NCBI GenBank assembly: GCA_963808775.1
Contig: CAWEGR010000005.1
Location: 682,001 to 746,000 of the forward strand
Source of the DNA: JACVRW01 sp963808775
GTDB lineage: Bacteria > Actinomycetota > Thermoleophilia > Solirubrobacterales > Thermoleophilaceae
Reading direction: 5' to 3'
Length of the DNA: 64,000 nt
Positions 7,567 through 14,778 of this stretch are shown in pieces. The notes beneath the pieces are model-generated. The model ran no database searches and was not told the DNA's origin. It worked only from the letters and a program-made list of their open reading frames with translations. Made by a program: the position numbers and the translations under genes. The number at the start of each line of letters is the position of its first letter. The first letter of the stretch is position 1.

Positions 7567-7839
7567 ATGCTCTGTGCACACACCGTCCGCAGGCTCAAGC
7601 CCGGTTCGTACGAGGCCTTCATGGAGGCGTTCCGGCCGGATGCGGACGAGCTTCCGCAAGGGTGGGTTCGCTTCCACGCCCTGCGCGGGCTGGCCGACGA
7701 GAACGAGGTGGTGACCTTCGGCTTCTTCGATGGGACGCTCGAGGACCTCGAGCGCAGCCAGTCCGATGGCGACTACGAGAGCCGCCGGGACGCGATCGAC
7801 CCGTACGTCGAGTCCGTGATCGCCAACGGGCATCTATGA
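7567..7839 (+). CDS. Small ferredoxin-like-fold (ABM-type) protein
   Basis: A 90-residue cytosolic protein starting at ATG 7567 after GGAGG. The pattern HTVRRLKPGSYEAFMEAFRP, then a central VVTFGFFDGTLEDLERS and a tail with YVESVIANGHL, resembles antibiotic-biosynthesis-monooxygenase-like dimeric alpha-beta barrels. No cofactor motif is visible, as is usual in that fold. It sits directly downstream of the sigma/anti-sigma pair behind a promoter-like motif shared with the flavodoxin gene, so it may be a target of the sigma factor. The substrate is unknown. Confidence 0.7.
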   Translation: MLCAHTVRRLKPGSYEAFMEAFRPDADELPQGWVRFHALRGLADENEVVTFGFFDGTLEDLERSQSDGDYESRRDAIDPYVESVIANGHL

Positions 7840-7932
7840 GGTCGCCGTCAGCTGGGTGCCGGAGGGCGCACCCGCGTCCTGAGCGCTCGCAGCCACACCT
7901 CGATCCTCGGCAAGCTCGCGGCGGCCGTTGCC

Positions 7933-8583
7933 GTGGCGGCCGTGGTCGTCGCGGGCATCTGGGTCAGCGGGGGCCTGATCACGAACGACTTCGGCCTCGC
8001 GATGGCGCTGACGGCCGTGTGGATGGGCATCGCCCTCGCGGGCTGTCTCCTGATCGCGTGGCGCCGTCCCGGGCTGCGCGTGGCGGTCCTCGGCGCATAT
8101 CTGCTGACGGCGGTGGTCGTCGGCGGATACCTGGGCCGCTCGACCGTCTTCGACGACGAGGTGAACGAGCGCGTCGTCAGGGTCACGCCGCCCGTGCCGG
8201 TCGCTGCAGGCGACGCGCCGGAGCGCGGCCGGCCGCGCAACGTGCTCCTGGGGCGCGGCCGCTTCCGGCCCGTCGCGCACTCGGTCACGGGCACCGCAAC
8301 CAGCATCCGCCGGGCGCAGGGCGGGAGGGTGCTGACCCTCACCGGCTTCGAGGTCGACAACGGTCCCGACCTTCGCGTCTATCTCGTCGCCGGGCCCGCC
8401 GCGCGACGAGTCCGAGGTGGAGGACTTCGTCGATCTCGGGGCGCTCAAGGGGAACAGGGGAACCAGCAGTACGAGCTGCCGCGCGATCTCGACCTCGGGC
8501 GCTACAGCACCGTCGTGATCTGGTGCCGTGCCTTCTCGGTGAATTTCGCGCGGGCGCCGCTGCAGGGCGCGATGAGCATCTGA
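7933..8583 (+). CDS. Membrane-anchored DM13-domain protein (two compensating frame slips)
   Basis: Two hydrophobic segments at the N-terminus (AAVVVAGIWVSGGLI; then a pair around residues 25-65) precede an extracytoplasmic DM13-like domain: FRPVAHSVTGTATSIRR, VLTLTGFEVDNGPDLRVYL and YSTVVIWCRAFSVNFARA. DM13 domains are proposed electron-transfer modules with a conserved Cys, present here in IWCRAF. Between about 8402 and 8456 the reading frame gives unlikely arginine-rich sequence; another frame gives DESEVEDFVDLGALKGNRG, exactly as expected. One extra base near 8402 and one missing base near 8456 would restore it. The start is uncertain: GTG 7933 is used, but the frame is open upstream and the N-terminus could begin near 7879. 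Confidence 0.75.
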   Translation: MAAVVVAGIWVSGGLITNDFGLAMALTAVWMGIALAGCLLIAWRRPGLRVAVLGAYLLTAVVVGGYLGRSTVFDDEVNERVVRVTPPVPVAAGDAPERGRPRNVLLGRGRFRPVAHSVTGTATSIRRAQGGRVLTLTGFEVDNGPDLRVYLVAGPAARRVRGGGLRRSRGAQGEQGNQQYELPRDLDLGRYSTVVIWCRAFSVNFARAPLQGAMSI

Positions 8584-8609
8584 TGATCGCGCGGGCGTAG
8601 CCTGTGCAT

Positions 8610-9299
8610 ATGAGAGCTCGCCTTGGCCTCGCGTTCGTGCTCGGGCTCTCCGTGGCGCTCGCCGCAGCGGCCCCGGATGCCTGGGCGAAACCTCGTCTCT
8701 TCACCGTCTCGCTGTCCGGCGAGATGCTCAGCAGCCTCAGCATTGACCAAACCGAGACGAGGGTTCCGCCGGATGGGTGCCTCGGGGTGGACACGGAGAC
8801 GCGGAGCTTCGATGCCTCCGCGCGCTTCACGCCGCTGCCGAGGCCCCGGCGTGCCATCGACTCGTGGCTCCTCTTCCACGCGCGGATGAAGGCCCACAAG
8901 GGGTCCGCGGCCTCCGAGGTGAGGTTCGAGTACGCGCCCAATCCCGAGGCGCCGTGGGTCGACCCGAGCACCTGCGTCGTGGCGCCCGAACGCGAGGACT
9001 TCCGCTGTTTCTTCGATACGCGGGCGACGCGCAGGTCCGGCAGCGCCTACGCCCTGAAACCGGTGGAGGGCAGCTACCGCCTCATCTACAGGCCGTTGGC
9101 GTCCATGCTCGACTGCGGCGGCATAACGGCGACGTTCTTCGGCGACTACGACGTCGGCCTGCGCGTGCGAGCCGTCATGGGTCTCGCGAAGGGCAGGAGC
9201 GTCGTCAGGTCGGGGACGGGGGCGCCCCTGCGCGAGCTCGACGAGTGGACTCCCCGCGAGTCGTTCCGCTACCGGCTCAAGGTCACGCGCGTGCGCTGA
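8610..9299 (+). CDS. Secreted protein of unknown function
   Basis: A 229-residue protein (ATG 8610; a GTG at 8604 is possible) with a clear signal peptide: RARLGLAFVLGLSVALAAAA and cleavage near DAWA-KP. The mature part opens with RLFTVSLSGEMLSSLSIDQT and contains six cysteines that could form disulfides. It looks beta-rich, with repeated charged strands and a final FRYRLKVTRVR. I do not recognise the family. The neighbours (DM13 protein upstream, two SnoaL-like proteins downstream) give no firm clue. Confidence 0.75.
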   Translation: MRARLGLAFVLGLSVALAAAAPDAWAKPRLFTVSLSGEMLSSLSIDQTETRVPPDGCLGVDTETRSFDASARFTPLPRPRRAIDSWLLFHARMKAHKGSAASEVRFEYAPNPEAPWVDPSTCVVAPEREDFRCFFDTRATRRSGSAYALKPVEGSYRLIYRPLASMLDCGGITATFFGDYDVGLRVRAVMGLAKGRSVVRSGTGAPLRELDEWTPRESFRYRLKVTRVR

Positions 9300-9346
9300 T
9301 CCGGCTCAGGTTGCCGAGCTCCGCTCGTGCGGCGGATACTGGGACG

Positions 9347-9751
9347 ATGTCCCGGGAGAACCTGGAGCTGGTGCGACGCGCGACCGATGCGTACAACCGG
9401 GGGGACCTCGACGGCTTCCTGCGGGACTGGGCGCCCGACGCCGTGCTCGACTGGTCGAACTCGCGCGGGCTCGATGGACGTGTGTTCCGGGGCCATGGCG
9501 AGGTCCGGGAGTTCGCGGAGCGTTTTCGCGACGCCTGGGACGAGGTCCGGATCGAGCTCCTCGACGACCCGGTGGAGGTCGAGGACGGCGTCCTCGTCGT
9601 CGAGAACGTCACGTACCTGCGTGGACGAGACGGTGTGGAAACGCGGGCGCGGAGCGCCTGGCTGATCACCATGCGGGACGGCCGGCAGACCTCGCTGACG
9701 CTCTACCAGACGAGACGCGAGGCGCTCGACGCCGTGGGGCTGCGCGAGTAG
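9347..9751 (+). CDS. SnoaL-like (NTF2-fold) protein
   Basis: A 134-residue protein. SRENLELVRRATDAYNRGD, then FLRDWAPDAVLDWSNSR and FRGHGEVREFAERFRDAW are the standard SnoaL_2 pattern of actinobacteria, ending with QTRREALDAVGLRE. The characteristic EALEAAGLRE-type tail recurs in the next gene, so the two are tandem relatives. Reaction and substrate are unknown. They may form a two-gene unit because only 4 bases separate them. Confidence 0.85.
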   Translation: MSRENLELVRRATDAYNRGDLDGFLRDWAPDAVLDWSNSRGLDGRVFRGHGEVREFAERFRDAWDEVRIELLDDPVEVEDGVLVVENVTYLRGRDGVETRARSAWLITMRDGRQTSLTLYQTRREALDAVGLRE

Positions 9752-9755
9752 CAGG

Positions 9756-10154
9756 ATGCCGCAGGAGAGAGTGGAGCTGATCGCGGCGGCGATGGCGGCG
9801 ATTCGCGACGGTGACCGCCGCCGGGCGGCTGCCCTATTCGCGCCGGGCGCGGAGTGGCACAACACGTCCGTGTACCCGGGCCCGCCGGTCTACGTGGGCT
9901 CAGACGCCATCATCGATTTCTGGAACACGCTCGTCGAGGACTTCGACATGGCCGGCAACGAGATCGAGCGGGTGGCCGAGCTCGACCGCCATGTGGTGGT
10001 CGGCTTCCATCAGTGGGGATGCGGACGCCTGAGCGGCGCGCCCATCGACGTGCACTACGCGGCGATCTTCGAGCTGGTCGCCGACCGAATCGCCCGCGTC
10101 GACATCTACGGCGACTTCACGCGTGCCCTCGAGGCCGCGGGACTGCGGGAGTAG
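9756..10154 (+). CDS. SnoaL-like (NTF2-fold) protein, second tandem copy
   Basis: A 132-residue relative of the preceding gene. RVELIAAAMAAIRDGDRRRA, AEWHNTSVYPGPPVYVG and a tail FTRALEAAGLRE show the same fold, while the middle has diverged (FDMAGNEIERVAELDRHVV). It starts 4 bases after the previous stop, so cotranscription is expected. The catalytic function cannot be assigned; heterodimer formation with the neighbour is possible but speculative. Confidence 0.85.
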   Translation: MPQERVELIAAAMAAIRDGDRRRAAALFAPGAEWHNTSVYPGPPVYVGSDAIIDFWNTLVEDFDMAGNEIERVAELDRHVVVGFHQWGCGRLSGAPIDVHYAAIFELVADRIARVDIYGDFTRALEAAGLRE

Positions 10155-10172
10155 CAGCCAGTTGCTACTCCA

Positions 10173-10258
<86 letters not shown>

Positions 10259-10285
10259 GTAGCGACGCCCGAGTATAGAGCGCGG

Positions 10286-10329
10286 TTGATGCCGTCCGAT
10301 CGGCGGGGTACTCTGCGAACACATGTTCG
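10286..10329 (+). promoter_or_regulatory. lexA promoter with SOS box
   Basis: TTGATG (10286-10291), 17 bases, TACTCT (10309-10314) make a sigma-70-like promoter. CGAACACATGTTCG at 10316-10329 is a perfect match to the LexA box of Gram-positive bacteria (CGAAC-N4-GTTCG) and lies at the expected transcription start, so bound LexA would block its own transcription. Confidence 0.9.
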
Positions 10330-10367
10330 GATCAGGCAACCGAAACCGCTTCGCAGGAGGGTTCCAC

Positions 10368-10982
10368 GTGGTCGAGCTGAACCTCACCAAGCGCCAGCAG
10401 GAGATCTTCGATTACGTGCGCGAGTACGCCGGTCAGCACGGCTATCCGCCGACCGTGCGCGACATCGGCAAGGCGATCGGCCTGACCTCGTCGTCGACCG
10501 TGCACACGCACCTCGCGAACCTGGAGAAGCTCGGACTCCTCAAGCGGGACCCGACCAAGCCGCGCGCGATCGAGGTTCTGGTCGACCGGGCGAAGGCCGT
10601 GGTGTCGCAGCAGGGCCTGCCGGTCGTCGGCCAGGTCGCCGCCGGCTCGCCGGTCCTCGCGGAGGAGAACATCGAGGAGTACGTGCCCGTTCCCCAGATC
10701 GCGGGGGGCGACGAGGGCGAGTTCGTCCTGCGCGTGAAGGGCGACTCGATGGTCGGGGCCGGCATCTTCGAGGGCGATTACGTCGTGGTGCGCCCGCAGG
10801 AGACCGCCACGGACGGCGAGATAGTCGTCGCGCTCGTGGGCGAGGAGGCGACCGTCAAGCGCTTCTTCCGCGAGGACGACCACGTGCGGCTGCAGCCCGA
10901 GAACGACGCGCTCGACCCGATTCGCAGCCGCGACGTGAAGCTGCTCGGGCGGGTCGTGGGCGTTTGCCGGAGGGTGTCGTGA
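10368..10982 (+). CDS. lexA: SOS repressor LexA
   Basis: A 204-residue LexA. The winged-helix part (LTKRQQEIFDYVREY, then YPPTVRDIGKAIGLTSSSTV) is followed by the peptidase domain with the Ala92-Gly93 self-cleavage bond (VAAGSPVLAEE), nucleophile Ser127 (GDSM) and general base Lys164 (ATVKRF). An upstream in-frame ATG at 10323 lies inside the SOS box and cannot be the physiological start. GTG 10368 has AGGAGG 7 bases upstream and gives the normal LexA N-terminus. It represses DNA-damage genes until RecA filaments trigger cleavage, and is autoregulated through the box at 10316. Confidence 0.97.
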   Translation: MVELNLTKRQQEIFDYVREYAGQHGYPPTVRDIGKAIGLTSSSTVHTHLANLEKLGLLKRDPTKPRAIEVLVDRAKAVVSQQGLPVVGQVAAGSPVLAEENIEEYVPVPQIAGGDEGEFVLRVKGDSMVGAGIFEGDYVVVRPQETATDGEIVVALVGEEATVKRFFREDDHVRLQPENDALDPIRSRDVKLLGRVVGVCRRVS

Positions 10983-11245
10983 GCGCCGCGCAGCTACGGC
11001 TGGCGCCGCGCACCGCGACGCGCCCCGCCATTTCGCGGCGGACGACCGGGGCGTGCGGGACGCGAGGCACGACAGCGCCGGCAGCGCGCTCGGCCGGCTC
11101 GAGCCGAACGCTGGGTGCGCGAGTGGACGCCGCCTGGAAGGCGCTCGCGATGGCGCCGGCGGCCGACTGCCCGGTGTGCGGGTCGCATATGAGCCGGGGC
11201 TCCGCGGGTGCGGAATGCGGAGGCTGTGGCGCGAGGTTGAGCTGA
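10979..11245 (+). CDS. Small protein with C-terminal zinc ribbon, coupled to lexA
   Basis: An 88-residue reading frame whose GTG overlaps the lexA stop (GTGA). The first 55 residues are Ala/Arg/Thr-rich and low in complexity, but the end, DCPVCGSHMSRGS then CGGCGARLS, has two CxxC knuckles typical of a small zinc ribbon. Coupling to lexA suggests a role in or after the SOS response, but I do not recognise a family. Composition alone could produce the N-terminal part, so the true start may be internal. Confidence 0.5.
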   Translation: MSAAQLRLAPRTATRPAISRRTTGACGTRGTTAPAARSAGSSRTLGARVDAAWKALAMAPAADCPVCGSHMSRGSAGAECGGCGARLS

Positions 11246-11346
11246 GGCGAGTACCCCTCCGCGAGCTTCGGGCCGTGCGGCTCGAGGCCGCACGACCCTC
11301 CGCTCGTCATTCGGCGGCGCCCGGAGGGAGGAGAGGCGCCTTACCG

Positions 11347-11369
11347 GCGCGCCCTCGGGGAGGGCGCGC
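11347..11369. terminator. GC-rich hairpin between convergent genes
   Basis: GCGCGCCCT (11347-11355), loop CGGGG, AGGGCGCGC (11361-11369): a perfect 9-bp stem between two converging genes. There is no T tract, so a transcription-ending role is only suggested by position. Confidence 0.35.
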
Positions 11370-11374
11370 GGCGA

Positions 11375-11707
11375 TCACCAGATGTATGCCGAGATCACCT
11401 TGGCCACCTCGTCGGCCGGCACCGGTTTCACGCTGAGCTCCCAGGTGCGGCCGTCGATGGAGTTGCCGACGGTCGCCATGTAGCCGGCTTCCGCGAGGAG
11501 CCGGCGCGCGACGACCGCGCGCATGATGCATTCGCGTCCGTTCCATCGGACGTCGATTCCGTAGTGGCCCGTCTCGGTGGGCCAGATGGTCAGCCGGTCG
11601 GGCCTGACCGGGCTGTCATCGGCTTCGGTCGCGGCCTCGGTACCCGTGACGGCCCGCAGGGACGGTGCGTCATCGGGGTCGCGGCCGCGCCTTAGCGCGT
11701 CGGGCAT
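11375..11707 (-). CDS. Conserved-looking small protein of unknown function
   Basis: A 110-residue protein. The start at 11707 is preceded by GGAGGAG and is preferred over an in-frame ATG 51 bases upstream. The N-terminal third is acidic and probably disordered. The C-terminal 65 residues look folded: LTIWPTETGHYGIDVRWNG, then a helix MRAVVARRLLAEAGY and SIDGRTWELSVKPV. No catalytic motif is seen and the family is not recognised. It is divergent from rnpB. Confidence 0.6.
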   Translation of the reverse strand: MPDALRRGRDPDDAPSLRAVTGTEAATEADDSPVRPDRLTIWPTETGHYGIDVRWNGRECIMRAVVARRLLAEAGYMATVGNSIDGRTWELSVKPVPADEVAKVISAYIW

Positions 11708-11813
11708 TTCAGTCTCCTCCGTGGTGAAGTGCTCGATGGGCGGGGGCGAGGTGCGCATTGGTCGATCCGTGAGACACAGGTTCCCGCGCCGGTGCGTACG
11801 TGTGTGAGTGCGC

Positions 11814-11845
11814 GGTCACACTGGGCGTGAGCGCTTGGTCACACT
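11814..11845. repeat. Direct repeat GGTCACACT upstream of rnpB
   Basis: GGTCACACT occurs at 11814-11822 and 11837-11845, 23 bases apart start to start, that is about two helical turns on one DNA face. It lies between the divergent small gene and rnpB and could be an activator or repressor site for either. A weak -10-like TACCAT is at 11888-11893. Confidence 0.35.
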
Positions 11846-11901
11846 CAGGGATTCGCTCCAGGACTGGCCGAAGGGCGGCGAGCGGCCTACCATTGGGGGT
11901 T

Positions 11902-12276
11902 GCCGGCCAGACAGTCGCGGGGAGGTCGGGGAGACAACCGGCCCCTCGAGGAAAGTCCGGACACCGCAGGGCAGGGTGGTCGGGGAACCGACCCGGGGAA
12001 ACCCGCGGGAAAGTGCCACAGAAACACACCGCCTAAGCGGGGGCGCAGCACGTGAGCGTCACCGCCGGCAAGGTTGAAATGGTGCGGTAAGAGCGCACCG
12101 GCGTCGCGGCGACGCGGCGGCCAGGCAAACCCCACCCGGTGCAAGGCCAAGCAGGAGCGCTGACGCTGCCCGCCGAGCTCCAGGTAGGCCGCAGGGCCGA
12201 GAGGCCCCGGTCGCCGGCGACAGCCGGGGGCCGAGATGGATGGCTGTCCACGACAGGATCCGGCTTACCGGCCGGC
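11902..12276 (+). ncRNA. rnpB: RNase P RNA (bacterial type A)
   Basis: Catalytic RNA that matures tRNA 5' ends. Universally conserved pieces are present in order: GAGGAAAGTCCGGACACC, CCACAGAAA, GTGCGGTAAGAGCGCACC, AGGCAAACCCCACC and GGATCCGGCTTA near the 3' end. The ends are set by the P1 helix, GCCGGCC at the 5' end pairing with GGCCGGC at 12270-12276. A terminator follows at once. Confidence 0.96.
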
Positions 12277-12280
12277 TACG

Positions 12281-12311
12281 GAGAGGGCCCCCCAATTCGG
12301 GGGGCCCTCTC
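12281..12311 (+). terminator. Intrinsic-type terminator hairpin of rnpB
   Basis: A 13-bp perfect stem (GAGAGGGCCCCCC / GGGGGGCCCTCTC) with a 5-base AATTC loop, followed by TACTTT rather than a pure T run. It lies 4 bases after the RNase P RNA and is the strongest hairpin noticed in the window. Confidence 0.85.
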
Positions 12312-12363
12312 TACTTTGGGGGTTTGACCCGAGGCATCCCTGGCTAGGAGAGATGCAGCGGGC

Positions 12364-12807
12364 ATGGCGAGCGTCACAACCAAGAAGAAGCGCAGGAGCA
12401 AGGTCGACGACGACGCCTATTGCCCGCATTGCCACCTGCTGCTCGACAAGGACGTCGGCGACGACTGGCCGAGCAAGCCGCTGCGCTGTCCCCACTGCCG
12501 GCTTCTCGTGGGGGCCGGGCGGGCGCGGCCTGAGCCCTCCTCGGAACCGGGCGCGCGTGGCAGCGCCGCGGGCGTGTTCGCGCACGAGGCGAAGCGGGCC
12601 GGCGCCGAGGCCACGGTCTCGGAGGACGAGATCTGCCGAGCGATACGCGACGTGGCGGACACCGTCGGCTCCCGCCCCGAGCGCCTGTTGATGGTCGACT
12701 ACCAGCAGCAGGTCTCGGACGACGAGGCGCTGCCCGGCCTCGACCAGGTGTTCGCGGCGTTCGGAAGCTGGAAGCGCGCCCGCAGAGCCGCCGCCACATC
12801 TGCCTGA
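12364..12807 (+). CDS. Zinc-ribbon protein of unknown function
   Basis: A 147-residue protein. After a basic N-terminus (TKKKRRSK), YCPHCHLLLD and LRCPHCRLL form a two-knuckle zinc ribbon (CxxC...CxxC), separated from the C-terminal part by a Pro/Gly/Ala linker. The C-terminal segment (YQQQVSDDEALPGLDQVFA, then FGSWKRARRAA) resembles the short helical repeat found near HNH-type or homing-endonuclease-associated proteins, which reads a DNA element. I infer a nucleic-acid-binding role but cannot name the family. Confidence 0.7.
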   Translation: MASVTTKKKRRSKVDDDAYCPHCHLLLDKDVGDDWPSKPLRCPHCRLLVGAGRARPEPSSEPGARGSAAGVFAHEAKRAGAEATVSEDEICRAIRDVADTVGSRPERLLMVDYQQQVSDDEALPGLDQVFAAFGSWKRARRAAATSA

Positions 12808-12842
12808 GCGACAGCGGCTCCGGCAGGTAATCTCTCGCGCGC

Positions 12843-13328
12843 ATGGAGGTCCTGCTCGTCATCATCCCGTTCCTGGCCGTCGGGATCGGCGTCCTGTTCG
12901 TGGCCTTCGCGGGCGGCGGCTCGGCGGCCCGCGACCTCTACCTGACGCGCGGCGGGAGGCTGTTCGCCTTCGTCATGGTGATCCTCTACCTGGGTCTCGG
13001 CGTGGTCGTGCCCGCAGCCGTCATCGCGAACCGCGAGGAGGCGGAGGGCGGTGTCGGCAGCCTGCGCGCCGAGGAGCCGACCTCTCAGGACGAGCTCGGC
13101 AAGACGCTCTTCATCCAGAGCTGCAAGAGCTGCCACAACCTGGACGCCGTGCAGGCCAGGGGCGTCACGGGCCCGGACCTCGACGAGCTGGGCGGCATCG
13201 ATCAGGAGCGCGTGCTGAACGCGATCGAGAACGGCGGCACGGGCCAGGGCCTGATGCCGGCCGGCATCCTCCAGGGGGAGGACGCCGAGGCCGTGGCCGA
13301 ATACGTCTCGAAGGTCGCCGGGCAGTAG
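12843..13328 (+). CDS. Membrane-anchored cytochrome c
   Basis: A 161-residue protein with two N-terminal membrane helices (VLLVIIPFLAVGIGVLFVAF and LFAFVMVILYLGLGVVVPAA) and a C-terminal class I cytochrome c domain outside the membrane. Haem attachment is CKSCH near residue 98, and the axial methionine is in GLMPAGIL near residue 138. It would shuttle electrons between a quinol oxidoreductase and a terminal oxidase or another acceptor. No oxidase genes lie nearby. A terminator follows at 13403. Confidence 0.9.
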   Translation: MEVLLVIIPFLAVGIGVLFVAFAGGGSAARDLYLTRGGRLFAFVMVILYLGLGVVVPAAVIANREEAEGGVGSLRAEEPTSQDELGKTLFIQSCKSCHNLDAVQARGVTGPDLDELGGIDQERVLNAIENGGTGQGLMPAGILQGEDAEAVAEYVSKVAGQ

Positions 13329-13402
13329 CCGGGCAGCAACCCGGGCTCGTTCGTCGGCGGCTTCGGCCCGATTCCTCCTCGCTGCAAGACCTGTTGCAAA
13401 AT

Positions 13403-13424
13403 CCCCGGAAGCAGCGGGGTTTTT
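13403..13424 (+). terminator. Rho-independent terminator after cytochrome c gene
   Basis: CCCCG (13403-13407), loop GAAGCAG, CGGGG (13415-13419), then TTTTT (13420-13424). It separates the cytochrome transcript from the riboswitch-led one downstream. Confidence 0.8.
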
Positions 13425-13454
13425 CCGTCCGGGCCGTGGTGTCTGCTGATAGCA

Positions 13455-13606
13455 TGGCCGCGTCAGTCCAAGCCGAGGTCCCGGGTGGAGACCGGGGCGC
13501 GGGGGACCCGATGGCCAGCAGGCCTGGGGCGAATCGTGGACGTTCACGTAGCGCGTCTCTTTCAGCGCGAGCCCGTCAGCTAACCCCGCAGGCGACACGA
13601 AAGAGA
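13455..13606 (+). promoter_or_regulatory. Cyclic di-AMP riboswitch (ydaO/yuaA type), copy 1
   Basis: Consensus blocks of the ydaO aptamer appear in order: GGGGGACCC, TGGGGCGAATC, and GAGCCCGTCAGCTAACCCC with GCAGGC. The closing helix is TCTCTTTC (13556-13563) with GAAAGAGA (13599-13606). In known cases c-di-AMP binding turns expression off. The only ribosome-site-like purines (GAGAG) before the ATG at 13611 are inside this helix, so control may be translational. The 5' boundary is approximate. Confidence 0.9.
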
Positions 13607-13610
13607 GCCG

Positions 13611-14042
13611 ATGCAACCAGTAGGTGCACGCGTCCTGCGCGAGGATGACCAGCACGATATGAGCCGTGAGGCGGTGCTCCTCCAGTGGGAGCGCAAGATC
13701 GAGGCTGCGGAGCATCGCGAGAGCCGCTTCGAGCGCGAGCAGGACGCCGAGCGCGAGGACGGCCCCGAGGGCGAGGGCGCGACCGTCGAGCAGCTGCGTC
13801 CGACCGAGGACGCCACGCACGACGAGCCCCGCCGCTTCGACCGCCGGCCCTCAGCGCTTCCGGCAGCCGCGGGCGGTGTGCCCGAGCGCCGCACCGTCAC
13901 CATCACCGGCCAGCCCACCGCGCCGCGCCGGCGCCGCTCGGTGATGGACAGCCAGATGGCACAGCCGGACCGCATCGCCCTCTGGGCCTTCCTGCTCGGG
14001 CTCTTCCTGGTGGCCGTGGCCGCCGGGACCGCGCACGCCTAG
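13611..14042 (+). CDS. Unknown tail-anchored membrane protein under c-di-AMP riboswitch
   Basis: A 143-residue protein beginning 4 bases after the riboswitch closing helix. The first 115 residues are very hydrophilic and charged (EDDQHDMSREAVLLQWERKI, then many Glu/Arg/Asp), with a Pro/Arg-rich stretch before a single C-terminal membrane helix (IALWAFLLGLFLVAVAAG) ending in THA. There is no signal peptide, so the bulk should be cytoplasmic. No family is recognised. Known ydaO targets are wall hydrolases, Rpf proteins and osmolyte or K+ transporters, so a role in wall or turgor control is the natural guess. The alternative start at ATG 13659 would still leave the tail anchor. Confidence 0.75.
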   Translation: MQPVGARVLREDDQHDMSREAVLLQWERKIEAAEHRESRFEREQDAEREDGPEGEGATVEQLRPTEDATHDEPRRFDRRPSALPAAAGGVPERRTVTITGQPTAPRRRRSVMDSQMAQPDRIALWAFLLGLFLVAVAAGTAHA

Positions 14043-14156
14043 CGCCGCGCCGCCGCGATCCGCCACCCGGGCGCCCCTCGTCCGGCTCGGCCTGCGAGTG
14101 AGCCGATTCCGCTCCCAGCACGTATTTGGAGTGGAAATCACGCCTTTTCTCACTAC

Positions 14157-14173
14157 ACTTACCTCAGGTAAGT
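14157..14173. promoter_or_regulatory. Operator-like palindrome
   Basis: ACTTACCTCAGGTAAGT is an 8-bp perfect inverted repeat around one central base, 22 bases before the Cys-less AhpD-fold gene. The HxlR regulator encoded two genes on is the obvious candidate to bind it, since HxlR-type proteins often control adjacent redox or detoxification genes. Confidence 0.55.
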
Positions 14174-14194
14174 AGCAAGCCGAAAGAGAAGCCG

Positions 14195-14758
14195 ATGAAG
14201 ACGAAGGAGAGCAGGTTCCAGGTCCACGACGAGCTGACCGCGCCGGAGCGCAGCGTGCCGATCCTCAAGGGCGCGCTCGCGGGTGGCGGACAGCTTCCGA
14301 ACTTCATCGGCGTCCTCGGCGGATCGCCCGCCGTGCTGCGCGCCTACGCCCGCTTCCGCTCAGAGCTGCGCAACGGCAGGCTGCCGTACGCGACGCAGCA
14401 GCGAATCGCTCTGGCGGTGGCCGAGCACCAGGGCTCCGAGTACGCGCTCACGACGCTCGGGCGGACCGCGCGCGACGCGGGCATCGGCCTCGACGAGATC
14501 GCGCTCGCGCGCGAGTTCGACTCGCGTGACGAGAAGCAGTCGATCCTGCTGCGCTTCGTGAAGGCGCTCGTCGAGTCCGAGGGCACGCCGCCCAAGCACG
14601 TCCTCGAGGAGACCCGCGAGGCGGGCTGGGACGACGAGGAGATCCTCGAGGCGATCGCCCACGTGGCGCTGGCGAGCTTCGGCAACCTCGTCACGCGCGC
14701 GGCGGAGGTGCCGCTCGACGGTTCGACGGAAGGCGCCCGGCTCGCCCAGGCCGCGTAG
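14195..14758 (+). CDS. Carboxymuconolactone decarboxylase/AhpD-fold protein lacking cysteines
   Basis: A 187-residue all-helical protein of the CMD/AhpD type (LPNFIGVLGGSPAVLRAYAR, then YATQQRIALAVAEHQGSEYA). The start at 14195 follows AAAGAGAAG and is chosen over an upstream in-frame TTG. Active AhpD-type members have E-x-x-x-x-C-x2-C-x3-H at the position of AEHQGSEYALTTLG here; both cysteines and the histidine are absent and the whole protein contains no cysteine. It is therefore not a thiol peroxidase; it may be a sensor, a scaffold or use other chemistry. It sits between a strong palindrome and an HxlR regulator. Confidence 0.75.
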   Translation: MKTKESRFQVHDELTAPERSVPILKGALAGGGQLPNFIGVLGGSPAVLRAYARFRSELRNGRLPYATQQRIALAVAEHQGSEYALTTLGRTARDAGIGLDEIALAREFDSRDEKQSILLRFVKALVESEGTPPKHVLEETREAGWDDEEILEAIAHVALASFGNLVTRAAEVPLDGSTEGARLAQAA

Positions 14759-14778
14759 CCGCGGGCCGCGGGATTACC

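Noticed and set aside
10323..10367. Longer LexA start at ATG 10323
   Set aside because: This ATG is inside the SOS box and has no ribosome site; GTG 10368 has AGGAGG at ideal spacing.
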